From Inmirania thermothiophila (GTDB lineage Bacteria; Pseudomonadota; Gammaproteobacteria; DSM-100275), in NCBI RefSeq assembly GCF_003751635.1, contig NZ_RJVI01000001.1:846726-910725 (forward strand): DNA of 64,000 nt, in the 5' to 3' direction. Shown here piece after piece: positions 44,442 through 53,823 of the stretch (the first letter of the stretch is position 1; the number at the start of each line of letters is the position of its first letter). Position numbers and translations under genes: made by a program. The notes under the pieces are model-generated. The model was not told the DNA's origin. It worked only from the letters and a program-made list of their open reading frames with translations, and did not search any database.

Positions 44442-44660
44442 ATGGGGAAGATGCTCAGCGAGGAGGAGCGCGAGGCGATCCGGCAGCGGGTCGTCGAGCT
44501 CAGGCTGGAGCACCGCGATCTCGACGAGGCCATCTCGCGCCTGGCCGAGCAGCCGGTGGTGGACCAGCTGCGCCTGCGCCGGCTCAAGAAGCGCAAGCTC
44601 TGGCTCAAGGACACCATCGCCCGTCTCGAGAGCATGCTGATCCCGGACCTCGACGCCTGA
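44442..44660 (+). CDS. YdcH/DUF465 family small protein
   Basis: A 72-residue helical hairpin protein. The pattern LRLEHRDLDEAISRLAEQPVVDQLRLRRLKKRKLWLKDTIARLE fits the DUF465/YdcH family. Members are small cytoplasmic coiled-coil proteins of unknown function. It lies 41 bp after tRNA-Thr and may be co-transcribed with it. Confidence 0.85.
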   Translation: MGKMLSEEEREAIRQRVVELRLEHRDLDEAISRLAEQPVVDQLRLRRLKKRKLWLKDTIARLESMLIPDLDA

Positions 44661-44779
44661 CCGTGGCGAAAGCGGCGCGGGCGCCGCCCGGTCCTCTCTC
44701 TGCAGCCGTCGGCGGTGCCGGCGGCGTGAAAAGGTGGAGGGGCCCCGGCGACGCCCATCGGGCGCGAAGGATCCGACCC

Positions 44780-44959
44780 ATGTCCAGGCGCACCCGCTTC
44801 CCCCCGCCCCGGCTGTTCCACGTCCTCGGCAGCGGCTGGTTCGTGCAGACCCGCGAAGGGGTCCGCGGCCCCTTCGTCCGGCGCGAGCTCGCCGAGATCC
44901 ACCTGCGCGCCCTGCGCAGGGTCTGCTGCCCCCGCGCGCGCCTCTTCGCCGACGGCTGA
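44780..44959 (+). CDS. small conserved protein, DUF6316-like
   Basis: A 59-residue basic protein with the core LFHVLGSGWFVQTREGVRGPFVRRELAEIHLRAL. A pattern like (W/Y)FxTREG...GPF is seen in small DUF6316-type proteins of gammaproteobacteria; I match it only by memory of that pattern. No good ribosome binding site precedes the ATG, so the start is uncertain. It lies 119 bp after the YdcH-like gene. Confidence 0.6.
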   Translation: MSRRTRFPPPRLFHVLGSGWFVQTREGVRGPFVRRELAEIHLRALRRVCCPRARLFADG

Positions 44960-45032
44960 GGGCCCTCGGCCCCGCATCCACCCCCGGCGCGGGCCTATAC
45001 TTGGCCTGGAGGCCAAGCGACGGAGGTGGGGG

Positions 45033-45473
45033 ATGGAGGCGCCGCTGCGCAGGATTCTCGAGCAGAAGGGGGGCGCCGTCGTCGGCGTCGACGCGCAGAC
45101 CACGGTGCGGGAGGCGGTACGGCGCATGAACGCGGAGCGGATCGGCGCCGTGGTGGTGCTGGACGAGGGCAGCGTCGTCGGCATCTTCACCGAGCGCGAC
45201 GTGCTGGCGCGGGTGGTGGATGCGGGGCGCGACCCCGAGACCACGCCCGTGGCGGAGGTGATGACGGCCTCGGTGGCGACGGTCTCGCCCGATCTCACCG
45301 TGGGCGAGGCGATGCTGCTGGTGACCGAGCGCCGCTTCCGGCACCTGCCGGTGCTGGAGGAGGGGCGCCTGGTGGGGATGGTCTCGGCGGGGGATCTCAT
45401 GCGCTGGCTGGTGCGCGACCAGGCCGCCGAGATCCAGCAGCTCGTCGCCTACATCAGCGGCGAGTACACCTGA
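45033..45473 (+). CDS. CBS-pair domain protein
   Basis: A 146-residue protein made almost entirely of two CBS motifs: the first around TTVREAVRRMNAERIGAVVVLDEGSVVGIFTERDVLARV and the second around LTVGEAMLLVTERRFRHLPVLEEGRLVGMVSAGDLMRWLV. Stand-alone CBS pairs bind adenine nucleotides and act as energy sensors on partner proteins. The partner is unknown. GGAGGTGGGGG precedes the ATG. Confidence 0.92.
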   Translation: MEAPLRRILEQKGGAVVGVDAQTTVREAVRRMNAERIGAVVVLDEGSVVGIFTERDVLARVVDAGRDPETTPVAEVMTASVATVSPDLTVGEAMLLVTERRFRHLPVLEEGRLVGMVSAGDLMRWLVRDQAAEIQQLVAYISGEYT

Positions 45474-45538
45474 CCCCCCTTGCCGCCGGCGCGGCGCCGC
45501 GCTAGCGTCGCCGCCATGGCGGCGGCCGGGGGGGATCC

Positions 45539-46318
45539 ATGAGGGCGTGGCGGGCCTGGCGCAGGCGGCGCCTGCTGGCCTGTGCCCGCATCGACGCCGG
45601 CCTCTGGGCGCGCGTGACGGCCGCGATCCCGTGCCTGCACGGCCTCGACGATGCCGAGCAGGCGCGCCTGCGCGACCTGGCGAGCCTCTTCCTCCGCGAG
45701 AAGCGCATCCTCGGCGCCGGCGGCTTCGAGCCCGACGAGGAGGCCCGCGCCGCGATCGCGGCCCAGGCCTGCCTGCCGGTGCTGGCGCTGGATGCGGATC
45801 TGCTCGGCGGATGGCGCACGGTGCTCGTCTATCCCGGCGCCTTCCTCTCGCGCCAGCACGAGGTGGACGAGGCGGGGGTGGTCACCGAGTGGGAGGACGA
45901 GCGAAGCGGCGAGGCCTGGCCGGAGGGTCCGCTGGTGCTGTCCTGGGAGGAGGCCCGCCCGGGGGCGGAGCCGTACGGCGAGGGCAGCAACGTCGTCATC
46001 CACGAGATCGCGCACAAGCTCGACCAGCGCACCGGCGAGGCCAACGGCCTGCCGCCGCTGCACCGCGACATGGACCCGCAGGCCTGGGCGCGGGTCATGT
46101 CCGCGGCCTACGAGCGGTTGCGCCGGCGCGTCGCCCGCGGGCGGGCCACCGCCGTCGATCCCTACGCCGCCGAGGATCCGGGCGAGTTCTTCGCCGTCGT
46201 CAGCGAGCACTTCTTCTGCGCGCCGTGGCTGCTGCTGGAGGAGATGCCCGAGGTCTACCGCGAGCTTAGCCGCTTCTACCGCCAGGAACCCGCGCGGCGC
46301 CTGCTCAGAAGCCGCTGA
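45539..46318 (+). CDS. mtfA: MtfA-like M90 zinc peptidase
   Basis: A 259-residue cytoplasmic protein of the MtfA/DUF980 family. The zinc motif HEIAH is at residues 155-159 (VVIHEIAHKLDQRTGEANG), with the downstream region AEDPGEFFAVVSEHFF supplying the third ligand. In E. coli MtfA binds the regulator Mlc and has peptidase activity. Mlc was not seen in the window, so the target here is open. Its 3' end overlaps the convergent radical SAM gene by 14 bp. Confidence 0.92.
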   Translation: MRAWRAWRRRRLLACARIDAGLWARVTAAIPCLHGLDDAEQARLRDLASLFLREKRILGAGGFEPDEEARAAIAAQACLPVLALDADLLGGWRTVLVYPGAFLSRQHEVDEAGVVTEWEDERSGEAWPEGPLVLSWEEARPGAEPYGEGSNVVIHEIAHKLDQRTGEANGLPPLHRDMDPQAWARVMSAAYERLRRRVARGRATAVDPYAAEDPGEFFAVVSEHFFCAPWLLLEEMPEVYRELSRFYRQEPARRLLRSR

Positions 46319-47744
46319 GCTGCTCCTCGGTGGGCTCGGCGCAGCAGTACCAGGGCTCGGTCATCGCCGGCACGGGCTCGCTGAAGGCGGCCTCGTCGAG
46401 GGGCGGGGCGGCGCGGCCCAGAGCCTCGTGGGCGAGCTCCCAGAGCTCGGCGAAGATCGCCTCGCGCCCGCGGCCCGCCGCCTCGCCCTCGGCCACGCGC
46501 CGCTGCACCGCCGCCTGCAGGGCGTCCACGCGGGGGTCGGTGTGCCGCCAGGGATAGCCCAGCATCCGGGGGTCGAAGGGCTCGAGCCGCTCGCGGAAGC
46601 CCGGCAGCTCCAGCAGCAGCGACCCCTCCGGCACGAGCAGGCGGATCGCGAGCTGCACCGGCGCGGTGGCGCGCACGAGGCCGAGCTCGGACACCGTCGC
46701 CAGCAGCTCGCGGTAACCGGCGAGGGTGGTCCAGGGCGTGAAGGGGATGAAGGTCGGGGCGAGCCCGATGCCGTGGTCGCGCAGCAGCGCCACGGCGCGG
46801 CGGAAGTCGCCTGCGGTGTGGCCCTTGGCGAGCCGGGCGAGGACCCGGTCGTCCACCGATTCCACCGCGGCGGTGACGAACAGGCACCCGGTGCGGGCGA
46901 GCTCTGGCAGCAGCGCCGCATGCTTCAGCAGGTGCTCGATCTTGATCACGGCGTCGTAGGTGATGCCCGGGAAGCGCGCGGCGAGGGCGCGCACCACGCG
47001 CAGGGCGTGGGCGGGCCCGTTGAGGAAGTCGGGATCGCCGAAGGAGACGTGCTCCGCCCCCGCCTCCACCTGCTGCGCGATGTCCTCCAGCACCACCTCC
47101 ACCGGCACCGTGCGGAAGCGCCCGTGGTAGACCGGCACCACGGGGCAGTGGCGGCAGAGGTGCTTGCAGCCGCGCGTGGCCTCGGCGAAGGCCACCACGC
47201 GCTCGCTGCCGTCGGGCATGCGCAGGCGGGCGTAGCGGCGAAGCGCCGGGAGCAGCTCGCGCGCCGGCCGCAGGAAGCGCACGCGCCCGAGGTGGACCCG
47301 GCTGCCCGTGGGTGGGGGGGTGCCGTCGCGTACCGCCTCGGCGAGGGCGAGCAGCGCCGGCTCCACCTCGCCGCCGAGGATGGTCCCGACCCCCTGGGCC
47401 TGGAGCCAGGCCGCGTTCATGGGGGCGTAGAGGCCATAGGCGCACAGATGCGCCTCGGGGGCGAGCTCGCGGATGCGCGGCAGCGCCCGCGCCGCGATGC
47501 GGGTGGCCGTGTGCATGCCGAGGTAGAGGGCCACCAGACGGGCGCCGGAGAGGGTCTCCGCCGAGAGCGGCTCCACCGCGAGGTCGAGGCAGCGCACGTC
47601 GAAGCCCGCCTCGCGCAGCCAGGCCGCGGGCTCGGCGAGGGCGAAGGGCTGGCGGCCGATCTCGTAGGGGCTGACGAGGACGACGCGGACGGCGCCGCGC
47701 GCGGTTCCGGGCGCGGCGGCGCAGCAGGCAGGATGGTCGCTCAT
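46305..47744 (-). CDS. B12-binding-type radical SAM protein with CCAEP tail
   Basis: A 479-residue radical SAM enzyme. The N-terminal third (residues ~18-140) looks like a B12-binding-type Rossmann domain (VRVVLVSPYEIGRQPFALAEPAAWLREAGFDVRCLDL). The radical SAM cluster motif is C193-x3-C197-x2-C200 (TRGCKHLCRHCP). The C-terminus ends in WYCCAEPTEEQL with Cys467-Cys468; this matches the CUAEP/CCAEP-tail group, where some relatives carry selenocysteine at the first Cys. The substrate is not known. It is convergent with mtfA. Confidence 0.85.
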   Translation of the reverse strand: MSDHPACCAAAPGTARGAVRVVLVSPYEIGRQPFALAEPAAWLREAGFDVRCLDLAVEPLSAETLSGARLVALYLGMHTATRIAARALPRIRELAPEAHLCAYGLYAPMNAAWLQAQGVGTILGGEVEPALLALAEAVRDGTPPPTGSRVHLGRVRFLRPARELLPALRRYARLRMPDGSERVVAFAEATRGCKHLCRHCPVVPVYHGRFRTVPVEVVLEDIAQQVEAGAEHVSFGDPDFLNGPAHALRVVRALAARFPGITYDAVIKIEHLLKHAALLPELARTGCLFVTAAVESVDDRVLARLAKGHTAGDFRRAVALLRDHGIGLAPTFIPFTPWTTLAGYRELLATVSELGLVRATAPVQLAIRLLVPEGSLLLELPGFRERLEPFDPRMLGYPWRHTDPRVDALQAAVQRRVAEGEAAGRGREAIFAELWELAHEALGRAAPPLDEAAFSEPVPAMTEPWYCCAEPTEEQLSGF

Positions 47745-47861
47745 GGGGGGCGGATCCCTGACGCTACGGGTGCGCTATCTTAGCAGCCGGCGACCGGCGG
47801 ATTCCCGGTTGCGGGAAGGGGATCACGGCGCCCGCCGCCGGCGGCGGGCATACAGGGGCCC

Positions 47862-48968
47862 ATGGACCGCGGCGAGGTGAGGGACGACGGGGGCGACCCG
47901 CGGGCGTTGCGCCGGCGCCTGCGCGCCCTCGTGCGCAAGGCGCAGGACAACGAGGCGCGGCTGCGCCGCTTCCAGCGCCAGGAGCTGCACCTCATGGAGG
48001 CCGCCACCCTGCCCGAGCTCATGGAGCGGCTGCTCGAGGGGACCTGCCGCAGCTTCGGGCTGGAGGCGGCGGCGCTGGTGCTGGTGGACCCGTCGGGGAC
48101 CCTCCGGGAGCTCCTCGCCGGTGCCCTGGGCGGGGCCGACCCGGCCTGCCTGCACCTCGTCGGCTCGGCGCAGGCGCTCTCGCCGCTGCTCGGCCGGGGC
48201 GACGGGCCGAGCCGCCTCGGCCCCTACGATGCGGACCGCCACGGCCCGTGGCTTGCCGGCCTGCCCGTGGCCAGCGTGGCGGCGGTGCCCCTGCGCCACG
48301 GCGGCGGCCCCGTCGGCGCCCTCCTCCTCGGCAGCCGCGACCCGGACCGCTACCGCCCGAGCCATGCCACCGAGTTCCTCGACCATTTCGGGGCGGTGGT
48401 GGCGGTCTGCCTCGAGAGCGCCTTCAACCGCGAGCGGCTGCGCCGGGCGAGCATCACCGACCCCCTCACCGGGGTGCCCAACCGCCGCTACTTCGAGCAG
48501 CGGCTGCGCGAGGAGCTGGAGCGGGCGCGGCGCGCGGGCACCCCGCTCGGCTGCGCCTTCATCGACATCGACCGCTTCAAGGCCATCAACGACGGCCACG
48601 GCCACGAGGTGGGCGACCACGTGCTGCGCGCGGTGGCGCGGGTGGTGGACGCGGGGCTGCGCGCCTGCGACGTGCTCGCCCGCTACGGCGGGGAGGAGTT
48701 CGTGGCGCTGCTGCCGGGCTCGGGTCTCGAGGAGGCGCTCGCCATCGCCGAGCGGGTGCGCGCCGCGGTGGCGGCAAGCCCCGTCCGGCCCTGCGCGGGC
48801 ACGGCGGTGCCGGTCACCGTCTCGGTGGGGGTCTCGGCCCTGGCCCGGGTGCCGCCGGGGGACGTCGCCGCGGCCGGCGAGGCGCTGACCCGCGCCGCCG
48901 ACCGCGGCCTCTACGCGGCCAAGGCGGCGGGGCGCAACCGCGTCGTCGCCGGCCCCGCCGTCGACTGA
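47862..48968 (+). CDS. diguanylate cyclase with GAF-like sensor
   Basis: A 368-residue soluble cyclic di-GMP synthase. Residues ~15-50 are a helical coil, ~50-190 a GAF/DUF484-like sensor domain, and ~205-362 a GGDEF domain with the active motif GGEEF at 276-280. The inhibitory I-site RxxD (RACD) is at 267-270, five residues before the active site, so product inhibition is expected. Its output could act on flagella and pili encoded in this window, but that is inference. Confidence 0.95.
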   Translation: MDRGEVRDDGGDPRALRRRLRALVRKAQDNEARLRRFQRQELHLMEAATLPELMERLLEGTCRSFGLEAAALVLVDPSGTLRELLAGALGGADPACLHLVGSAQALSPLLGRGDGPSRLGPYDADRHGPWLAGLPVASVAAVPLRHGGGPVGALLLGSRDPDRYRPSHATEFLDHFGAVVAVCLESAFNRERLRRASITDPLTGVPNRRYFEQRLREELERARRAGTPLGCAFIDIDRFKAINDGHGHEVGDHVLRAVARVVDAGLRACDVLARYGGEEFVALLPGSGLEEALAIAERVRAAVAASPVRPCAGTAVPVTVSVGVSALARVPPGDVAAAGEALTRAADRGLYAAKAAGRNRVVAGPAVD

Positions 48969-49167
48969 GGAAACAAGGGGATGGCCCGGAAAGGGCAGCG
49001 GCGGTGTCTGGACATCCCGGCAAGTGCCTGTTAGTCTGCGCCGTCACTGGGGAGGATGGACGGCGGGGGCGTGACCGCCGTCACACGGGAAGCGCCGACC
49101 GGAGCAGGGACGCCGAACCGCGGACCGGCGATCATACCGACAACGAGAACGACCGGGGATTGCGCGC

Positions 49168-49236
49168 ATGGTCAAGCTGTTCCTGTTCACCATCGCCGCG
49201 GTGGTGATCAGCAATATGATCTGGATCGGCTTCTGA
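49168..49236 (+). CDS. possible 22-residue membrane peptide
   Basis: A very short frame reading MVKLFLFTIAAVVISNMIWIGF, a single clean membrane helix with a basic start. It lies between the diguanylate cyclase gene and a membrane methyltransferase gene on the other strand. The ribosome binding site is weak (CGGGGA). Its local use of AT-rich codons differs from the surroundings, which favours a real small protein, but this is not certain. Confidence 0.4.
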   Translation: MVKLFLFTIAAVVISNMIWIGF

Positions 49237-49243
49237 GCCGCGC

Positions 49244-49903
49244 TCAGGTGCCGTCGCGCGCCGCCGCCTCCAGCGCTGCGGCCTCCTCCGCGCTCAGGTG
49301 CCGCCACGGACGAGGGACGAGGGCCGGGACCCGCCGCGCGTAGGCGCGGTAGACCTCGCCGTAGCGTGCGACCAGCCGGCGCTCCTCGAGCCGTGACCCC
49401 ACCACCACGTAGGCGGTGATGCACAGCGCCGTCACCAGCAGGGCGGCGTCCATGGGGCGCGTCCACAGGATCACGAGGCCGAGGCTGTACCAGGGGTGGC
49501 GCACCCAGCGGTGCAGCGTGGTCAGGCGCAGGCCCTGGCCCTCGTCCGCCGCCCCCGCGCCGTGCCGGAGCTGGCGCAGCCCGAGGAAGGCGGCGCCGTC
49601 GTAGCCGTCGCGCAGGGTCCAGACGAAGCCCGCAAGCGCCGCCAGAGCGAGCCCGTCGGCGAGCCAGCGCAGCGGCCCCGGCCAGGACCACAGGGGCGGG
49701 CCGGCAAGGCGCAGGAGCAGCGCCACCGGGACCGCGAGCAGCGCCAGCGCGAGCAGGCTGTAGAGCAGGCGGTAGGCGCGGGCGATGCGGCCGAGGCGGC
49801 GGTCCACCCAGGCCTTGACGCGCAGCGAGGCCAGCGCCGAGTGGATCGCGAAGTAGGCGCCCCAGGCGAGGGCGAGCAGCGCGAGGTCGCGGGCGTGCGG
49901 CAT
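49244..49903 (-). CDS. isoprenylcysteine/phospholipid methyltransferase-like membrane protein
   Basis: A 219-residue polytopic protein with about six hydrophobic segments. The C-terminal half has the pattern [18 protein letters not shown] and [27 protein letters not shown], seen in ICMT/PEMT and NnrU-like methyltransferases. SAM-dependent methylation of a lipid or protein is inferred; the substrate is unknown. Upstream on its strand is the ychF gene, divergent. Confidence 0.8.
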   Translation of the reverse strand: MPHARDLALLALAWGAYFAIHSALASLRVKAWVDRRLGRIARAYRLLYSLLALALLAVPVALLLRLAGPPLWSWPGPLRWLADGLALAALAGFVWTLRDGYDGAAFLGLRQLRHGAGAADEGQGLRLTTLHRWVRHPWYSLGLVILWTRPMDAALLVTALCITAYVVVGSRLEERRLVARYGEVYRAYARRVPALVPRPWRHLSAEEAAALEAAARDGT

Positions 49904-49944
49904 GGCGTGGTCCCCTGTGGGCAGGGCGCCAGTATACGGCGGGC

Positions 49945-49973
49945 TTGGTGGGGGGGCGGGGGCGCCCTACAAT
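49945..49973 (+). promoter_or_regulatory. sigma-70 promoter of ychF
   Basis: TTGGTG and TACAAT are separated by exactly 17 bases and lie 29 bp before the ychF ATG. The -10 is close to consensus. Confidence 0.6.
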
Positions 49974-50002
49974 GTCCGGCCCTTCCACGGGAGCACCGAG
50001 GC

Positions 50003-51101
<1,099 letters not shown>

Positions 51102-51130
51102 TTGCCCGCACTCGGGCGATCCGGTATCTT
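51102..51130 (+). promoter_or_regulatory. promoter of tRNA-Met
   Basis: TTGCCC and TATCTT are 17 bases apart and end 11 bp before the tRNA. Both are partial consensus matches at the right distance. Confidence 0.5.
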
Positions 51131-51141
51131 TTGCCGCCTTC

Positions 51142-51218
51142 GGCTACGTAGCTCAGCTGGTTAGAGCACGGCACTCATAATGCCGGTGTCGCTGGTTCGA
51201 GTCCAGCCGTAGCCACCA
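51142..51218 (+). tRNA. tRNA-Met, elongator (anticodon CAT)
   Basis: A 77-base cloverleaf: acceptor GGCTACG/CGTAGCC, anticodon loop CTCATAA, T-loop GGTTCGAGTCC, CCA encoded. The acceptor and D arm match elongator tRNA-Met of E. coli rather than initiator tRNA or the lysidine tRNA-Ile. Confidence 0.95.
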
Positions 51219-51284
51219 GATCCCGTTCCGGCGACCGCACCCCGCCCTTCGGCGGCGCAAGGCGCCGCCCCCTCGGGAGATCCC

Positions 51285-53117
51285 ATGGGCCTTCCGGAGC
51301 TTCCCAACGCCCATGCCCTGGCGGCGCTCGCGCTGACCGCGCTCGCCCTCTTCCTCTTCACCCGCGAGCGCATCCCCCTCGAGACCTCGAGCCTGTTCGT
51401 GCTCGTGGCCCTCGCCACCGGCTTCGCCCTCTTCCCCTACCACGACCCCCAGGGCCGGGTGCTGGAGCCGGCCTCGCTCTTCAGCGGCTTCGGCCACGAG
51501 GCGCTGGTGGCGGTGGTCTCCCTCATGGTGGTGGGCGAGGGGATCGTGCGCACGGGGGCGCTGGAGCCGGTGGCGCGGCTGCTCGCCCGCGCTTGGGCGG
51601 CGGCGCCGGCGCTCTCGCTGCTCGCCACCTTGGTGGTGGCCGCAGCCCTCAGCGCCTTCGTCAACAACACCCCCGTGGTGGTGCTGCTGCTGCCCATCCT
51701 CGTGGGCGTCGCCCTGCGCAGCGGCCGCCCCGCGAGCGGCATCCTCCTCCCGGTGGGTCTTGCTACCCTCGTCGGCGGCATGGCCACCACCATCGGCACC
51801 TCCACCAACCTCCTCGTGGTCTCCGTGGCGCGGGAGATGGGGGTGCGGCCCTTCGGGATGTTCGACTTCAGCCTGCCCGCGGCGGCCGCCGGTGCGGTCG
51901 GGCTCCTCTACCTCTGGCTCGTCGCCCCGCGCCTGCTGCCGCGGCGTGAGCTGCCCATCGGCGACTGCTCGCCGCGGGTCTTCGCCGCCGAGCTCCTGCT
52001 GCCCGAGGACGCGCCCGTGGTGGGGGAGCGGCTCGGCGACGCCGTGGCGCGGACCGACGGGCGGATGCGGGTGCGGCGCATCCGCCGCGGCGAGGACGCC
52101 TTCGTGGTGCCGATGCCGGACGTGCGGCTGCGCCCCGGCGACCGGCTCCTGGTCAGCGACCGGCCCGACCGGCTCAAGGAGTTCGAGGCCGCCCTCGGGG
52201 CCCGGCTCCACTCCGGCGACACCCCGGTGGACGAGGCGCATCCGCTGCGGGCGGGGGATCAGCGCCTCGCCGAGGTGGTGGTGGTCCAGGGCTCGGAGGT
52301 GCTTGGCACGTCGCTGCGGCGGCTGCGCTTCCTCGACCGGCACAACCTGCTCGTGCTCGCCGTGCACCGGGCGGGACGGGACCTGCTGGGGGCGGGCCGC
52401 GACCTCGCCGACATCCGGCTGCGCGCCGGCGACGTCCTCCTGGTGCAGGGGGCGGAGGCGGACATCGCCGCCCTGCGCGAGGTCCCGGGGCTGCTGGTCC
52501 TCGACACCGCCATGGACCTGCCACGCAGCGACAAGGCGCCGCTGGCGCTCGCCATCACCGCGCTGACCGTGGGGCTCGCCGCCGCCGACATCCTGCCCAT
52601 CGCGGTGAGCGCGCCCCTGGGCGGTCTCCTGATGGTGACCGCGGGCTGCCTCGACTGGCGCGACGCGGCCGAGGCGGTGAGCGCGCAGGTGGTGCTGATC
52701 GTGGCCTCGAGCCTCGCGCTGGGCACCGCCCTCGTCGAGACCGGCGCCGCCCGCTACCTGAGCGAGGTCCTCGTCGCCGTCACCGCCGGCGCCTCGCCGC
52801 GGGTGGTGCTCGCCGGGCTCATGCTCCTCATGGCCCTGCTCACCAACGTCGTCTCCAACAACGCCGCCGCCGTCATCGGCACCCCCATCGCTGTGGAGAC
52901 CGCCCGCCAGCTCGGCCTGCCCCCCGAGGCCTTCGTCCTCGCCGTCCTCTTCGGGGCCAACATGAGCTACGCCACGCCCATGGCCTACAAGACCAATCTG
53001 CTGGTGATGAGTGCCGGCGGCTACCGCTTCTCGGACTTCCTGCGCGCGGGCCTGCCCCTGACCCTCCTCATGTGGGCGGCTCTGGGCATGATCCTGCCGC
53101 ACCTCTACGGCTTCTGA
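51285..53117 (+). CDS. SLC13/DASS-type transporter with two RCK_C domains
   Basis: A 610-residue inner-membrane transporter of the ArsB/DASS superfamily. The N-terminal half has membrane segments with LSAFVNNTPVVVLLLPILVG and GGMATTIGTSTNLLVV. Two cytoplasmic TrkA-C domains lie at about residues 215-395 (e.g. EDAFVVPMPDVRLRPGDRLLVSD and ADIRLRAGDVLLVQG). The second membrane half has NVVSNNAAAVIGTPIAVETA. Such proteins carry sulfate, citrate or dicarboxylates; a sulfur anion would fit a sulfur oxidiser, but the substrate is not known. Confidence 0.9.
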   Translation: MGLPELPNAHALAALALTALALFLFTRERIPLETSSLFVLVALATGFALFPYHDPQGRVLEPASLFSGFGHEALVAVVSLMVVGEGIVRTGALEPVARLLARAWAAAPALSLLATLVVAAALSAFVNNTPVVVLLLPILVGVALRSGRPASGILLPVGLATLVGGMATTIGTSTNLLVVSVAREMGVRPFGMFDFSLPAAAAGAVGLLYLWLVAPRLLPRRELPIGDCSPRVFAAELLLPEDAPVVGERLGDAVARTDGRMRVRRIRRGEDAFVVPMPDVRLRPGDRLLVSDRPDRLKEFEAALGARLHSGDTPVDEAHPLRAGDQRLAEVVVVQGSEVLGTSLRRLRFLDRHNLLVLAVHRAGRDLLGAGRDLADIRLRAGDVLLVQGAEADIAALREVPGLLVLDTAMDLPRSDKAPLALAITALTVGLAAADILPIAVSAPLGGLLMVTAGCLDWRDAAEAVSAQVVLIVASSLALGTALVETGAARYLSEVLVAVTAGASPRVVLAGLMLLMALLTNVVSNNAAAVIGTPIAVETARQLGLPPEAFVLAVLFGANMSYATPMAYKTNLLVMSAGGYRFSDFLRAGLPLTLLMWAALGMILPHLYGF

Positions 53118-53247
53118 GCAGGCGGGGGACGCCCTTCGCGCGCCCGCCACTGCGGCGGTGGCACGGCAACCCTGCCGACGGCCGGCTGCGGGTGGTGGCG
53201 GGGGCATCCTTTGGGGCGCTGGAGGCCCGGGATGCGGGGAGGTCACC

Positions 53248-53589
53248 ATGTCGGCACCGGACGAGCACGATCCCTTTGGCGGCGCGGTCGCCATTGCGAT
53301 CCCGACCGAAGAGCTTCTCGACTGGCACAGTCCCATCACCGTGCGTGGGGTCGAGATCACGCGCGAGCAGCTGCAGGACGCCATGCGCGATCTTTTCCAC
53401 AATGCGATCCGCTGCGGTGCCCCGCCGGTGCGTTTTGCCGAGCGCTGGTGCGAGGCGCACGGGGTGCGGATCAACCGTGCGCTGCTGGAGTGGCTGGTGG
53501 TGGAGCTCATCTGCCAGATCGGCGAGCGGCACTACGTGGGCCGGCCCCTGCAGATCGTTCCCGGCTGCGGGGGCGGGCGGCTGAACTGA
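53248..53589 (+). CDS. hypothetical protein (113 aa)
   Basis: A 113-residue probably cytoplasmic protein with no signal peptide. It is helical in the middle (EITREQLQDAMRDLFHNAIRCG, RFAERWCEAHGVRINRALLEWLVVELICQIG) with three cysteines and a Gly-rich end. The start is supported by GGGGAGGTCACC. I do not recognise the family. It lies between the SLC13 transporter and the CRISPR leader. Confidence 0.7.
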   Translation: MSAPDEHDPFGGAVAIAIPTEELLDWHSPITVRGVEITREQLQDAMRDLFHNAIRCGAPPVRFAERWCEAHGVRINRALLEWLVVELICQIGERHYVGRPLQIVPGCGGGRLN

Positions 53590-53823
53590 GGGCGGGCGCA
53601 GGCTGCGGCCGCGCAGGGTGCTCCCGCCCGGCCCGCTGCCCCCCTGCCGCTCCGCACGGCCCCCCTTTCCCTCGGTCGGCCTGCGCGCTATGCTCGATCC
53701 TACGCGCCGCACCTGCCGCGGATCTTGATCTTTGTCAAGAACGGATAAAACTTCTGCGATGTGCTGGAATCCCGCAAGGGCCCTTGTAAGCCGTTGTTTC
53801 TGCGGCGTTTCTGGCGCCGACCT
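53590..53823. promoter_or_regulatory. probable CRISPR leader
   Basis: The 234 bp before the first repeat lack a gene. The last ~100 bp (from about 53718) are clearly richer in A and T than the surroundings (e.g. GATCTTTGTCAAGAACGG, ATAAAACTTCTGCG), as CRISPR leaders usually are. The degenerate last repeat lies at the other end, which also places the leader here and transcription on the + strand. Confidence 0.7.

Noticed and set aside
46320-46345. In-frame UGA/selenocysteine in the radical SAM tail
   Set aside because: Both tail positions are encoded as ordinary cysteine codons; there is no internal stop.
49056-49343. 95-codon frame starting after GGGGAGG
   Set aside because: It has a good ribosome binding site, but the product is low-complexity and runs into the opposite methyltransferase gene; coding is not supported.
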